From Pterobdella sp. o SKG-2022 (Eukaryota; Annelida; Clitellata; Hirudinida; Piscicolidae): a DNA stretch of 64,000 nucleotides. Shown in pieces: positions 41,671 to 55,512 of this stretch (position 1 is its first letter; each line of letters starts with the position of its first letter). The position numbers and the translations under genes were made by a program. The notes under the pieces are model-generated. The model made no database searches. It had not been told where the DNA came from and saw nothing but the letters and a program-made list of their open reading frames with translations. The stretch covers positions 606,553 to 670,552 of the forward strand of contig OZ038320.1 of NCBI GenBank assembly GCA_964035795.1. Reading direction: 5' to 3'.

Positions 41671-43197
41671 TATTCACTTTGGCTAAAAAAGATTATTATT
41701 CTGGAATAATCATTTACCACTTTAAGTGGGTGTGTAAGCACATATTTCAAAGAAAACAAGCCATCTTTTTTATATTTATTTCTGCAACAATTCTCATCAA
41801 ATGCTCAAAAACCAACAAATTAGCTTTTAATTGAATACTTCTCGTAATTGAACGTCTTCATTGGATAATTGCTGCACATAAGAGTGTCATGACGTCACGG
41901 CCTCTTAATTGAGGAATTATCTGCCTGCTCAGTCATGCGTGTCATGAGGTGGGATGTAGCACTTGGTGGTGCTGATAATAGTGAGAGCTTTATGGGATTA
42001 AGAATGTAAGATTATACGTTTGGGAGGTTATATTCAGCGTTAGCTTTGTATGTTTTAAAAGTGAAACAAACCAGTTTGTATTTTTTATGGGTTGATGAAG
42101 TTTTTGAAATTGAGGTCTGAATACAAAAAATTTGCGCTCATAAAACTTGAAACACTAGTTATATAGATGCCCATGCGTTTGTGTTTTTTATGGTGAGCCT
42201 TTCTGGTCATAAGCTGTTTTATAAATTTTTTTATAACATGAAATCTATTTTTCTAAGTTATAAAATATATATTTCTATATGGTTTCAAAGAACACTTTGT
42301 ACTATTGTTTTGTTCTGCGCAAAACATTCTACATAATTTATTAGAAAGTCCTTTGTGATACATACCATCGTTCATCAGTTTTCATGAGACTGACTCGAGC
42401 GATGTTGAAGAATAAGATTGGTTTGATGGTTTGTGCCAATGTTTCATAAGATTTTGATGTTTTGCAAATACAAAAACACAATATTAAAACACAATATCAA
42501 CTTAACTGGCCTGCTACGCTTAAACAAAATTTGTTCGCAAACTTTTGGAAAGGAAGACTGCTTAAAGAACAAAAAAACTCATGATAGCAAACTTTGTCCA
42601 CACTTCCGATATAATATTGCAACTTATAAAAGATTTGATGACTGAAAATTCATTTGAATGTTCTTTGAATTACTCAAAATTTCATCCAACATTTGTTTAG
42701 ATTACTCAAAACTCAATCAAAAATGTCTCTTATCAAATACCTCAACAATTTGAAACCCATAAATTTAAAAATCCTTATGTAACCTTACTACAGAACTTCA
42801 AATCCATTCCAAAATAGGATCTTCTTTAAAATCCTCTCAAATGAACAACGTTACGTCCCAGATTAAGTTACAAATAGGAGCAGAAGTTGAGGAAACTTGT
42901 GCATATTAAACTTCAAAAAGCAATGGAAAAGAATTATTGAATGTTGAAACCTTTTGTAGAGAAATTTATCTTAATTAGTTATTATAGGAAAGTTGGAATT
43001 TATAAGCTGTCATCCTTATTTAGAGATTTAAATATATTCAAAAAATATTATTTTTTCGAAAATTTTTAATTTTAAACAATTCAAAACATTTCTTCATGTA
43101 TGAAAGCAAAAAATCCCAAGCTTTAATCCGCATAACATTCATCGAAAAATATAACCAACAAAATAAAAACAGTGAACAAACCTTCATAAACTGCCTA

Positions 43198-43821
<624 letters not shown>

Positions 43822-46800
43822 TCTCACCATCCTTGAACCTTCAAAGCTTTGAGCTTGCCATCGAACAAAAGGGGCTCACACGCGAGGTAGGGTCTGCTAC
43901 TTTTGGTTTTTATTTTTATTTATTATTATTTTCAAGATCTCATGACAATATTAATCATATAATAATATAATTTTTATATAATAATATAATTTTCATATAA
44001 TAATATAATTTTCATATTTTTTTATAATTTTTGGTGTTGGCTTCCACATTTTGGTCCAAAATGTGGTTGGCAGGTTTAAAAGCTTCCACTTGTCATATTC
44101 CTCGCTTTTTGCTTATTTTAAATAATTTATTTATTATTATCATTTATTTAATAATTAAATATTATTATTGATAATTATTTTTTTAATTCAATAATATTTA
44201 TGATTATTTTTAATATCTTTATTTGTAATTATTTTAATTCAACCCTCATATAATCTCCATTTTATCTCCTCATCGTCCAACCCATTCTCCTCTAATGTCC
44301 ATTTCGTAACACTTCTAACTTCTGAAGGTATTAGTTAGTTGGTATTATTTTAATTGAGATTCACATATTGATTCATGAATTTGAGTCTCAAAGATTGGTT
44401 TCATCAATTTAAAGCAATATAAAACAAAAATAACAATGAAACATAAAACAAAAAAATAAAAAAAAATAAAAATTCTATAAAAACAATAAAAAAAATAAAA
44501 TTCCATAAAAACAATAAAAATAAATCATAAAAAAATAAAAATAAAAAGGTATAAAGAAAGGCATGACGTAACATTTTACAATGAGTGCAGTAAACTCCAA
44601 TGGCTCAAGGGGGTGGGTGGTCTGAGGTCGACGCTCGTATGGGGGTTCATATGGGTAGGATTATATGAGGAATGTAAGGAAACTATGCTCATATGAAGAT
44701 TATTATGATTATATGAAGGCTGTTGAGGTAGGATGATTTCGTTTGATGAATATTATTGCTTTAAATGAGATTGTATTGAGATTTTATAACAGTAGGTAAT
44801 CATAGCTTAGCTTCCAGTTAATGTATTTAAATTCTTCAAATTGATGTTCCTTAAATTAAACTAAAAAAAATAAGCAAGGTATCTCTGAAAACTAAGATGA
44901 GAAGGATAATACTGAGACTGTGATATTGGTTGAGATTGTTTGAGGTTCTCAGGTTTTCAAGGAATATGTGAGAGCAGGTATCAAAACTCAGTATTTATTT
45001 TTTAACTGTGAAGCAAGTGTTATAAGTCTTTTAGGACTGTAAACATTTTTGTCGAGTTTATTGTAATGATTATAAGCTGCTAACACATGTAATGCTTATG
45101 AAAACGTGTGAAGTATTAAAAATATTATGTATGCATATAAGAGAGATGTGTGGTTATCAGGAAAGTTATAAGATTTGCATTTGAGAGATATTCACTAAAA
45201 ATTTGATTAGCTTCAGTATTCGAAAGTCATATGATATAAAAGCTCCAATCAACTTATTAAATGAAAATGATTTTCGACTTTATTATGAGTGTTAGTGGTA
45301 GGATGGAGTGGTGTTTGTATGTTATATTGTTTTATGAGGCTGCTTGGGTCAAGTCAAAGGATTTTTATTGCTGTTTTTATGACGTCTTAATATGAGCTTG
45401 ATGATAATTTCAATTGATTTTGTAAAACAGTTTTTTGTGAATTTTTTTAAATGTTTTTGTTTTTGAAGATTTTGTTTGGGAGGATGTATAAAAATAAAAA
45501 TGAAACTTGGAAAGTCTATTTTCTTAGCAGAATAAAAATAATTTCTTTATAAAAATGAATTTAGCTGTGGGTATATTAAACTGAGAGTTCGAATGAAGTT
45601 ATAACCATTAAATTGACCTCAACCTTGGAAGTAGCAATTATTTATGATCTTTGATCATTCAATTTTTACCACGTATTTGAGAATGATTTTTATAGATTAT
45701 TCTGCATCATTTTTTGTGGTTGATGATGGGGTGTGAAAAAACTTTCTATTTCATTTCAACGAAGAGTACAGAAACAATGAGCCTGTATTTACTGTGTATA
45801 TAAGTCGCAAAACTTTTTTAAAAATTCATTTTGTACAAAATTTTACTTCATCAAAAACGGACTTCCCAACAAAACAATCAGACACTTCATAGTTCGGAAA
45901 CCCCCACAACATTGAAATATTTAATACTTTTAAAGGCCGTATGCTCGCCGATAGCTTGCAGATTACGGAGTGCGAGGCGAAGTAGATCGGATTACTGCGT
46001 GAGGGTGCTTTAATGGCTTGGGATTGTCATCCTTACGCAAGACTCCCCGAAATATTCCATCATTTTAATGATCTCTGCTCTTTTGCCAGTGTGCTGTTGT
46101 GAGTTTGTTTGTAAAAGGTTTTTATTAGATTGATTTAATTAATTGTGATTTATATTTAGATTGAATCAATTTTTAATTTTTTTTTTTAGAAAAATTTTGA
46201 TATAAAATTTTGACTTTATTTAATTGGAAAAATAAAATGTTATGTTTTTAAAAATAACTCAAATTTTCTTAATTTAAATTAATTTACAAAATTCGATAAT
46301 AATAAAAACAATAAAGGTTAAATTAATGTCGATAAGAATAAATATCTTAATTGACTATTGAAAAAAATAGGATTTTTTATTTTTTGTTATTATCATTTTG
46401 TATAAAACTGAAGTTATTATTATTAAACTGTTTGATGTTATTATGAGATTTTTTTCATTAAACAATTTAGAACTTTTGGCTTTTTTAGTCGACAGCTCTC
46501 TTCAGAGCTCTTAAAATCAAAAGATAACAAAAATTAAACAAAAAAAAAGAAAAACTACTGGAGAAGTTGAATAATATGAAAAATAGTTTTCATAATAATA
46601 GCAACAATTAAAATTGACCACTTAGCTATTTTTTGATAATTACTAATAAAATTAATTTATTTTTTTATCAAATACTTCTATTTAATTCAAAAAACTAGAA
46701 AAAAATTTAACGAAAAAATTGTTAAAAATAGTTTTGGTTAAACTTAGTTTTCTTATTTCAAACTAATTAAATCAAATATTCAAAATAAAAGAAATCTTGC

Positions 46801-47167
46801 GATTAATTCTTTTCGGAAATCAAATAATCACACTAATAAAAAAAATATTGTCGAGAGATGTTGAAGATGAACGAACTTGGAGTTTATTTTCAATTTAACC
46901 TTCCCAAGTAGATTGAGCGAGAAATAGTCTACATTCACTTTTAAAAAAGATTTTAAAAAACTAAATTATTCAAAAATCAAAATATTCAAAAATTAAATCT
47001 ATTTTAAAATTTAATCTATTCAAAAATTGATCCAATATAATTTTTTAACCTGAATATTTGAAAAATACAAGTAAACAAATACAAACACACCGTAAAAATG
47101 TAAAAAACTACCAGCAACCCCCTTTAAACCTCAACACACAAGAGCACATAAGCCCACAAAATACGAT

Positions 47168-47311
47168 AATACAATCAATTTGAATCAAACCCTAAACAAA
47201 ATCATGACAAGAGATTACGTGCTCTAAGAAGCTTGCTTTCCCGTCTTGATGGCCACTTGAAGAGTGCTCAGAAAACTCAAAGGCGCCTAGAGGACCAAAG
47301 GTTACCAAGTA
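47168..47311 (+). other. possible isolated coding exon, unidentified
   Basis: A GC-richer island in one open frame reads RALRSLLSRLDGHLKSAQKT and QRRLEDQRLP, a charged, helix-like composition. It ends at a canonical donor (CCA A|GTATGT). The 5' limit is unclear and I could not find a phase-matching next exon. It could be an upstream exon of an unseen gene, a pseudo-exon or chance. Confidence 0.2.
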
Positions 47312-49476
47312 TGTTTCCCGTACGATCAGCAGCTTAGAGGAAGTTTTGTGTGGAGAGCTTAGGGGTTATGAGTGGTTGAAGGTTAAGAGTGATTGAAGTT
47401 TGAGGGTTTGAGTGATTGGAAACTGTAGTGAGCTGAAGAGTCGGGATGTGACTGGGGGTTTGAAAACGAGGTGTTGATGTGAACAGAATTTGTGGGATTG
47501 AGTGAAATTAATGCTTGGAAGCTGGAGGTGCTTAATAAAACCTGACAACATTTATTGAGAAACCTACAAACAATATGGAAAATGATCATTCAAAAATAAC
47601 TTAAGACCATAAATAGATCTTCATTCAAATTCATAGTTCTCATTTTCAATGTTTTTCAATGATGATTTACAGCTAAGAGTCTTGTAAGATGACTCAACGA
47701 GTGTAAAATATTGTCTGTAGTGATTCTACAGAAGTTTTTTTGATCTTTAGCAATGTTAGTTGGTGGAGCTATTTTGGGGTTTTTTTGTTTTCTTTAATGA
47801 TGATTGCATGGTTTTGAGGCACCATTGTTTCCATTCCTTGAGAGTCTCATGTGATTCGCTTCTTTAAACTGCCGGGAAATTATTTAAAAGAAGGTTTTCA
47901 AAGGGGAGTAAAATAAAATAAAATTTTGTGCTTCAAGTTTATTTAGATTTGTTTTTTTTAATATTTTAAAAATATTCATGATTTATCACATTTTAAAAGA
48001 AAATTTTAAATCAAATAAAAAATTTTGAAATAAAATTATTCTCAAATTTATTCAAATTAAATCCAGCTTTAACACATGCGCAAATCTAATTTGTTTGATT
48101 ATCGCTAACTTTTCAATACATCATCGCCATGCCAAAGATTGCTCATAGTGCAAACAATTGAATTCAATACATTGTGAGCAAACATCCTTCTACTATAAAA
48201 GCTTCACTTTGAATATTCAATAACAATCATAGCATTTCAAGTGTTGCCATAATATTGTACTAATTGTGCTTCAGCAGAGGTCCCCAATAAGCATAATAAA
48301 AAAATAATGGTATTAATAATAAAAATGATAAAGTCAATAGTATAGGATGTGTATAGTAGTTATGTGTCAAAAGGTTTCGATGTTCACAGCAGTTTTGTGG
48401 GTTCCAACATCAAGTCCCAAATGAGATTTTTGATATATTCAAAAAATAATTTCTTATAACTGCATTTATTTTCACCTGCATTTAATGATTTTATCTCACC
48501 ACGTGTCCATCATCGACCAATTAAAGTGAGGGTTGCAATTTCCTGAGTCTCACGTCACATTCGTTGCAGCCAATCAAAACGCTTGACACGTCTTTATAGA
48601 TTCTATAAATATCTTTATAATTTTAATAAGAAATTTAGAATATTTAAAAACAAAGACTACCAAACAAATAAAAATATTTTCAAAATTAGTTCCGCATCTG
48701 AGTTTCTACTGATATTTTTTCCATTTTTGGAGCATCTCAACATCATACAATCCTTTCCATTAGTTATAAACAGTTCCAGAACCTCATAAAACCCTTCAAA
48801 CTTATCGAAGAAACAAACACAGAAAAACCCAAAAAAAAAACAGAAAAATATGAAGAGGTAAACAAGCAGGAGGACAAAGAAGAGTACGTAAGCATTTGAA
48901 CCCATTAAGTTGAGTTACGTAACCTTTCAGACCCTTTGTAGGAGTGTCCTCTACACTTGCATCCAGTTTTCGTGAATTATTACAATTTGAAAAATTTAAA
49001 ACAAATTTTTTTTTAATTTCAAACAAATTAAATCAAAGTAAAATATTTTATTTAAAGATGTTTTTTGTTTTTTATGAATAATGATACAAAAAATAGTGTT
49101 TTCTATTTTTTCCACACTAAGAGAAATATTTGAAAACGTGAATTTGAGATGTCTGTGGCAATAGTACCGATGAAGGTTTGGTTATTTGAGTTTTAAATGG
49201 TTGTGAAACTATCTGTTCTATTTTGGAGGTGGGTGGAAGAGTGATAAGGATTTATCGAGTCATTCTGATAAGATTCGATGATAACCTTCAACAAATTTGA
49301 TGGTATTATTTAACAATATATAATGCTTTATAATGTTTTGTGAAAATGTCTTATAATGTTTGCTGGCATTGTTTGATAATATTAAATCATATAATAGCTT
49401 GCATGATGGAGAAAAATATTTTCAAAAAAGATCGCATTTAATATTTGGTTCAAAAAGGTTTCAATTGATTTTTTTC

Positions 49477-49608
49477 AAAAGCCACACTGAAATGAATATA
49501 ATTTCAAAACACTAGTTAGTTTATTAAGATACGTTGTTAACGCAAAAGCTTCGTATCTTAATAAACTAACTAGTGTTTTGAAATTATATTCATTTCAGTG
49601 TGGCTTTT
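49477..49608. repeat. perfect foldback element, 57-bp arms
   Basis: Arms 49477-49533 and 49552-49608 are exact reverse complements (57 of 57) with an 18-nt spacer, TTGTTAACGCAAAAGCTT. Perfect arm identity suggests recent origin or ongoing gene conversion between the arms. No target-site duplication is evident. Confidence 0.9.
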
Positions 49609-50779
49609 GGAAAAAATTTTGAAAGTTTCAATTTTTATTAAGACATTTGAAAATTCTGAAAAAAAAATATTTTTGTTTCTCAAATCATAAAAATTGGAAC
49701 TATAAGAAACATTCAAACAAAAATTTGTTGAAAAACTTTCTCAACAAAAACATGGATGTCTAAAAACATATAAATTACCATAAATTTCAAGAAACTTAAA
49801 AGCAACTCACCTGTCGCTTTCTGATTGGATAAAAAAATACATAGCAACTCCTTCACACCACTCTATTGGCTGAAAGTTATGACGCAATTAAACATGGCGT
49901 CATAAAACTGAAAAAATTGAAATTCTGCAAGAGTGACCTTGGATCAAACAGACAGTTTGAGATTCTCTTAATGAATGTAAATTACCATAGAACAACTCAC
50001 GTAATTGTTTGAAGATTATTTGCAAGCCTTCACCTCAAAACGGGACGCTACTGAGCGATCTAAACCACTCTGCTCATTTGGATGATTTCAGAAAGATTAG
50101 GAATATCTAAGGTTCATTGATGTTCATTTTTCAGTAACGTGTTTTAAGTTTATTTTTCACCGATTTTGAAAATCATTCTGAATAAATTCTAATTTTTTTA
50201 TTTAAATTTCTTTGCCAACAAAAATGTTATATATTGAATAAGTTTTTCTCAAAAATTTTGAAAAATAGTCGTCAAGGTATTTGAGGTTAAGATTTGTTGA
50301 GTGTAGGTCTAAAAATAAGTTTTGGAAATCCCTCTATGATCCTTTATAAACACAACAAACTCTCTACACTTAGCTTCAAATGTAAGAAGTCCTGTCTTTT
50401 TATTTCAATTTCTTTAGATGTATATTTTTTTTCAGATTCGAAAATTTTCGAAATTAATTTGATTTTAATCCTAATTTTTTGCATATTAGTTGCAAAAAAA
50501 ATTAAAATTCATCTGAAACTTTGGCGAACCGAACCAATACAATTCACAAATTCTCAAACACCCTTTGAAAACCTAACTGAAATAAAACTCCTAAAACACT
50601 TATTTTCAAAAGCCAAACAATATTTCAGCAAGAAAACAACTTCTTATAAATCTCATCTCACAAAATCCAATACCTCGCAGAAACTGCAGACCGCAAAAAG
50701 CTTATTAGCCGAAAAGTAGAGAAACTTTGCAATCATAGGTCGACCACAAGACGAGCAAGGAGTGGGAAGCAACGGAGAG

Positions 50780-53700
50780 ATGGGCAGAAGAAAAATCAAC
50801 ATTGCCCAGATCCCTGATGAGCGCAATAAACAGGTTTGTGAACTTCATGCTGAATATCATGTAGTTTTATTATGTTTTCTTGGCCTGAGTTTAATTTGAT
50901 TTGTTCTGTTTCTTTGTGTTTTGTATTCTCTCTTTTTAATAGTTTTTTTTTTGATTTTTTGTGATACAAAATAATCACTCAACTTTCACTAGCTCAAATG
51001 ATCAAAATTTGATTAATTACATAACACATAGTTGAATAATCTGCTACGAAAATAACTCTGATCACTAACTTACACAATTGTTTTGCCTCAAATTGCGCAA
51101 CTCCAACTAAGAAAGCTTTATTAGAGGAACAAATCGATTCGAAAATGACCTTAAACTTTGAACCAAAATGTAGTCTTCATTTTTATAAATAAATGTTTAG
51201 AAACTCGGTTTCATAGTTTTAATCATGTCTCATTAGACAATATTGGCGTCAAGAGGAGATTCTTGCTGAATAAATTGTTCATTATGTAAACAATAATGGA
51301 GCCTAATAGAAACTGGGAATCTCTATTTATTCAAAATATCTTTTTTGAACTCATTATCAAAATTTGTTATATCAAAATGCTTTTCATTTGGAAACATCAC
51401 CAAAGCTCACTTTTTTATATTAAAATGCATCGAAACGCGTGTTTTGCAAAAACAAACATGAAAACTTGATAAATTAAATACCATAATTAAACATAATTTT
51501 ATGAATATAAAATAAACAAAAATATGAATATGAAATTTCAAAAACATCTAGATAATACAAATATTAGAATATTAAAAAAACTGCAAAAATATCTGATTAA
51601 GCAATAAAAAAGAAAATTTTTTCTGATGGTTTTAAGCTGAAAAATATAAACTTTCAAAAAATTTTGACTTTTCCACCAAAGTGGCGTGGTTCACAGATTG
51701 GTTAAACATCAGACTTTTTCTTGAAAAATACCTTGTGTCAAAGATGCTTTAGATATTTATAGCACAAATAAAAGTGAGTTTAGTGAACACTAAAAAAATT
51801 AAGAGAGAGGGTTTAGAACTGTAGAGATAGGTAGCTACAGATTATCATCTGTATCTATTGAGTGAAGGTCATACTGATTGGTGTGGGATGGGTCGTTTGA
51901 GTTCATGAAATGGAGATGTTTCTCTTGTTTGGAGATTTCCTTGTGAAGCGGTTTTTTGAATCAATTTTTTAGCGGTATGTTTAAAAATAAATAAACAATC
52001 AATAAAATGATTGACCAATTAACATTCAGGTAACGTTCACAAAGAGGAAGTTTGGACTGATGAAGAAGGCATATGAGTTGAGTGTTTTGTGCGATTGTGA
52101 GATTGCTCTCATCATCTTCACCAACAACAACAATAGGTAGCCACTGTTTGTATATGAGGTTTCATGAGCGAATGAAGAAGTCTTACATTCATTCAAATTA
52201 AAATAATTATTGCTAAGTTTATTTCAAAATTTTAAGATTAGAATTCCAATAATATTAGGTATAACTAATTAAACAAATCGAAAAGCTATATATTTGGGAG
52301 GATACCCATGAGTCATGAATAAAGTTCGAGAGATAGCCTTAAACTATTAGCATAAATGTTCATATAAAACTAAAACAAATTTCATTAAAAAAAAATTCTT
52401 TTCATGATACCATGTTCTTGTTGTCATGAGTTGCCACAAAAAAGTTTATTTTTAAAGATTTTCGAAAGGTGAAATAAAAGGGTACTTGTAAAAAACTGTT
52501 ATCAAAAGTTTCTGTATCATCTCATGTTTTCCAGTCACAAACTACTCATCATGCCCACAAATGATTTTGCTTTGCTTATGTTCTTCATATTCTTTTTTTT
52601 TGTTTTTTATAGTTTTTTTTCATAAATTTCACCAACACTTCCAGGTTGTTCCAGTACGCCAGCACTGACATGGATCGCATCTTGATCAGGTACACAGAGT
52701 TCGGAGAGCCTCATGAGACTAGAAACAACTGGGATATCATCGAGGTGGGGGTGTTGTTGAGGAATGTGTGTGCTAGTCTGTCTTATGGATGAAAGATGTG
52801 TGGAAGTCTGTGTCTTGTAGCTGGATGTGTGCTGGAAAATAGTATGAGATTATGAACGGAAGCCATGCATCAGTAGTGTTAAGATCCCCTTAGTAAATGT
52901 GAATTGGTATTTTTAGAAAGTATATTTATTGAAGGAAAACATTTATTTGTTTTTTGAAAGTGCTACTTCACAAATTTAATGCACATTGGGAAAATATTTG
53001 CTTTTCATGCTTCTTTGTAGGATGATGTTGTTATATGATACGGTAAATAATTTTTATAAAGAAGATAAAATAGTTTTTCAAAAACGAGAGTTAAAAATAT
53101 CACGATTATAAGCTGGTAGCTGTTTGAAATGCATCAAAATGTCATGAGGATTTTTACCGCCTTTACTCAGACCTGGTTTCTGAGCTTATAAACTTCGATG
53201 GCTTATGATAACATTAGCTTTCTTCACTTCATAGTATAAAACTCTATAAATATCATCCTCAAAAAACAGATGCTGAAAAAGAAAGAGATGAAAAACGATG
53301 GGGAAGATGATAAGGTAGGAAATTTTTATTTATGCAACTAAGCTGATGGTATGAGTAGAATGTCTTATGTGCTTATAAGATTATAATTATCTGAATTTTG
53401 TTAAGTTTATGCGTGCTTGATCTATTCAACAAAAAAATTCAACCAAAAAACATAAATGTTCATAAATAAAAGGTTCATTGCATAATACTCAACCTTATTC
53501 AGACAAACAGATTCGAAGAACAGCCGCCATTGTACTCAAGCAACCAATCAGCGAAGAGCATGGTAAGTCGAAGCATGAAGGAGATCTCTTCCACAGATCC
53601 TTTTCTCAGCAATGACCCTCCCTTTCCTAGGAAGGTAGTTGGAGGCTCTGAGGCTTTTGTATGTTGGGGTAGTTAAGTAGTCTTATGAGCATCAAAGGAT

Positions 53701-55512
53701 CAAATGACACAAAATTTTGAAAAAAGTTAAAATTGAAAAAGCATTATTGAGTGATTTTTGTGATTAATGATTCATAAGGAATTAGATTTACAAATTAGTT
53801 ACCATGACACCACCATACAGCTCATGTTGATGTTTTTTTTTAGATTTTTGTTTTTATTATAAAAATATATGAACATCTGAGTATTTAATTTTTTCTAGTT
53901 TCATCGTAAGACTAGCACACCTACCACATAATGTAGTGAGGAATTGCATTGAGAACTCAAAAATAATTCTAAAAATATTGTTAGATTTATTAATCATATT
54001 TTGAAATAATTAAATTTAAAACTTCATAAAAATAATTTAAATAATAACTTGATAATAATTTCAATAAAACTCTCAGTCTGCAAAGATGGACTACCCCAGT
54101 CTAGTTTCTTCATCAACCTCCCGAAGCATCCCTCTCTCCAATCCCACTCCGTGTTTCGATGTATCCTCACAGCAGCAACCAATGGGCTTCTTTGATTGGT
54201 CCGGCAGATTGAAGGTTGTGGAAAGTTTTTGTTTTGAATTTATGATTTAAAATTTAATGAAGGTTTCAAAATTTTGAGCGTTTTTAATTTCTAATTTGGT
54301 ATATTATTTATTTGAAGAGTATCATTTCTTAATAGAATTGAATGAAGAATAAAAAACATAATATAACGAATTAAATTTGTTTAAACGCACATTGGACCTT
54401 TTCAGAACGAACCTGTGTCTTGCTCCTCTTCTGACTACTACTCTCCCACCAGCATGGACTATGAACTAACCAGTATGAAACAGTTTCCTTAGTTTTGAAT
54501 CTCTATTGTACCCATTAGAAACTAGAAATTATTGTGACTCAGCCAAATTATTGTTTAATAAAGTATCAAAAACGGCACTAAATTCTATTAAGAAAGGTTT
54601 TAGTAACACAATACTATGGTGATAATAAATATATCAAAACAATTAATATACTTAAAAAGTTATTAAAATGAGTCAATGAAACAACTTCAGACCTGGACCT
54701 TCAGAAGCATCAACAAAAACAGCCCCACCTCCACTACCCACCCCACCTCATCCATCCCTACCCTGACTCCGGGTACCTCCAGTCAGAATCCTTTGATCAT
54801 TTGTTCCAGCCTCATCTTTACAACCATCCTAAAGACTTTCAAGATTCTGTCATGACGTAATTTTTTTTCATAATAGAATGCGTATTATAAATTGAAAGGT
54901 TATTATTTTTGAAAATTGTTAAGCATAGAAATGAGTAATAAATGTAAAAATTTTAAAATGTTTGACGTCTTCAGACCCGACATCAACCTGGTGCACCCAA
55001 TCGACATGACGTCATCTGTTTCAACCACCAGCAAGCTTCATAAAGACTTTTCCACTTTTCAAAACATATACAACCCCAACATAACAACAAGGAACAAAAA
55101 CCAAGTTAGCTTGCAACATCAAATACAACAACAACAACAAATGCACCATTACTCCAACCAGAATTGCAACTTTTTTAATCAAAACTTTGCTTATTCTGAT
55201 CCTTCAAAGTTTAACCACCCAGATATTTCTAATGGGTCGTTTTACACTTCATTAAACGAACCGGTCTTCAACCCACAAAGCACCACGAACCAAGGAATGC
55301 AAGAAAAACAGTCAAAACTCTCCACGAATGACTTCCAGAAAATCATTCTAGCTGATAACTCTTGTATTAAGGAAGAAGTAAAGCAGACGTACAATGTAGA
55401 ATCACCATGCACTGAGATGCTAGCTGGCCTTGCTCCGCAAGCCTCCTTTGCAAAAGAGCACAGTGATGTCGATGCCAAAAACAAAGTTTCCACTTCCGAG
55501 ATGAAGGCATAA
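50780..55512 (+). CDS. MEF2: MEF2 transcription factor (MADS box/MEF2 domain)
   Basis: Sequence-specific activator controlling muscle and other differentiation programmes. Nine exons: 50780-50833, 52030-52136, 52645-52744, 53270-53314, 53503-53562 (or to 53634), 54077-54214, 54406-54472, 54691-54856, 54975-55512. All are in phase, giving 424 aa with the short exon 5 or 448 with the long form. The MADS box (1-57) reads [18 protein letters not shown], then [20 protein letters not shown] and [10 protein letters not shown]. The MEF2 domain follows ([19 protein letters not shown], then GEPHE). The rest is Ser/Pro/Gln/Asn-rich, as expected for the activation region, with an IKEE SUMO-type motif near the C terminus. 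The MADS N-terminal helix differs from the usual MGRKKIQI-x-RI form. The canonical intron after residue 18 is kept. Identity is firm; the exon 5 boundary is the main uncertainty. Confidence 0.94.

Noticed and set aside
50294..50719. 141-aa plus-strand frame upstream of MEF2
   Set aside because: Lys/Phe/Ile/Leu-rich composition expected from AT-rich DNA; most likely 5' flank or UTR of MEF2.
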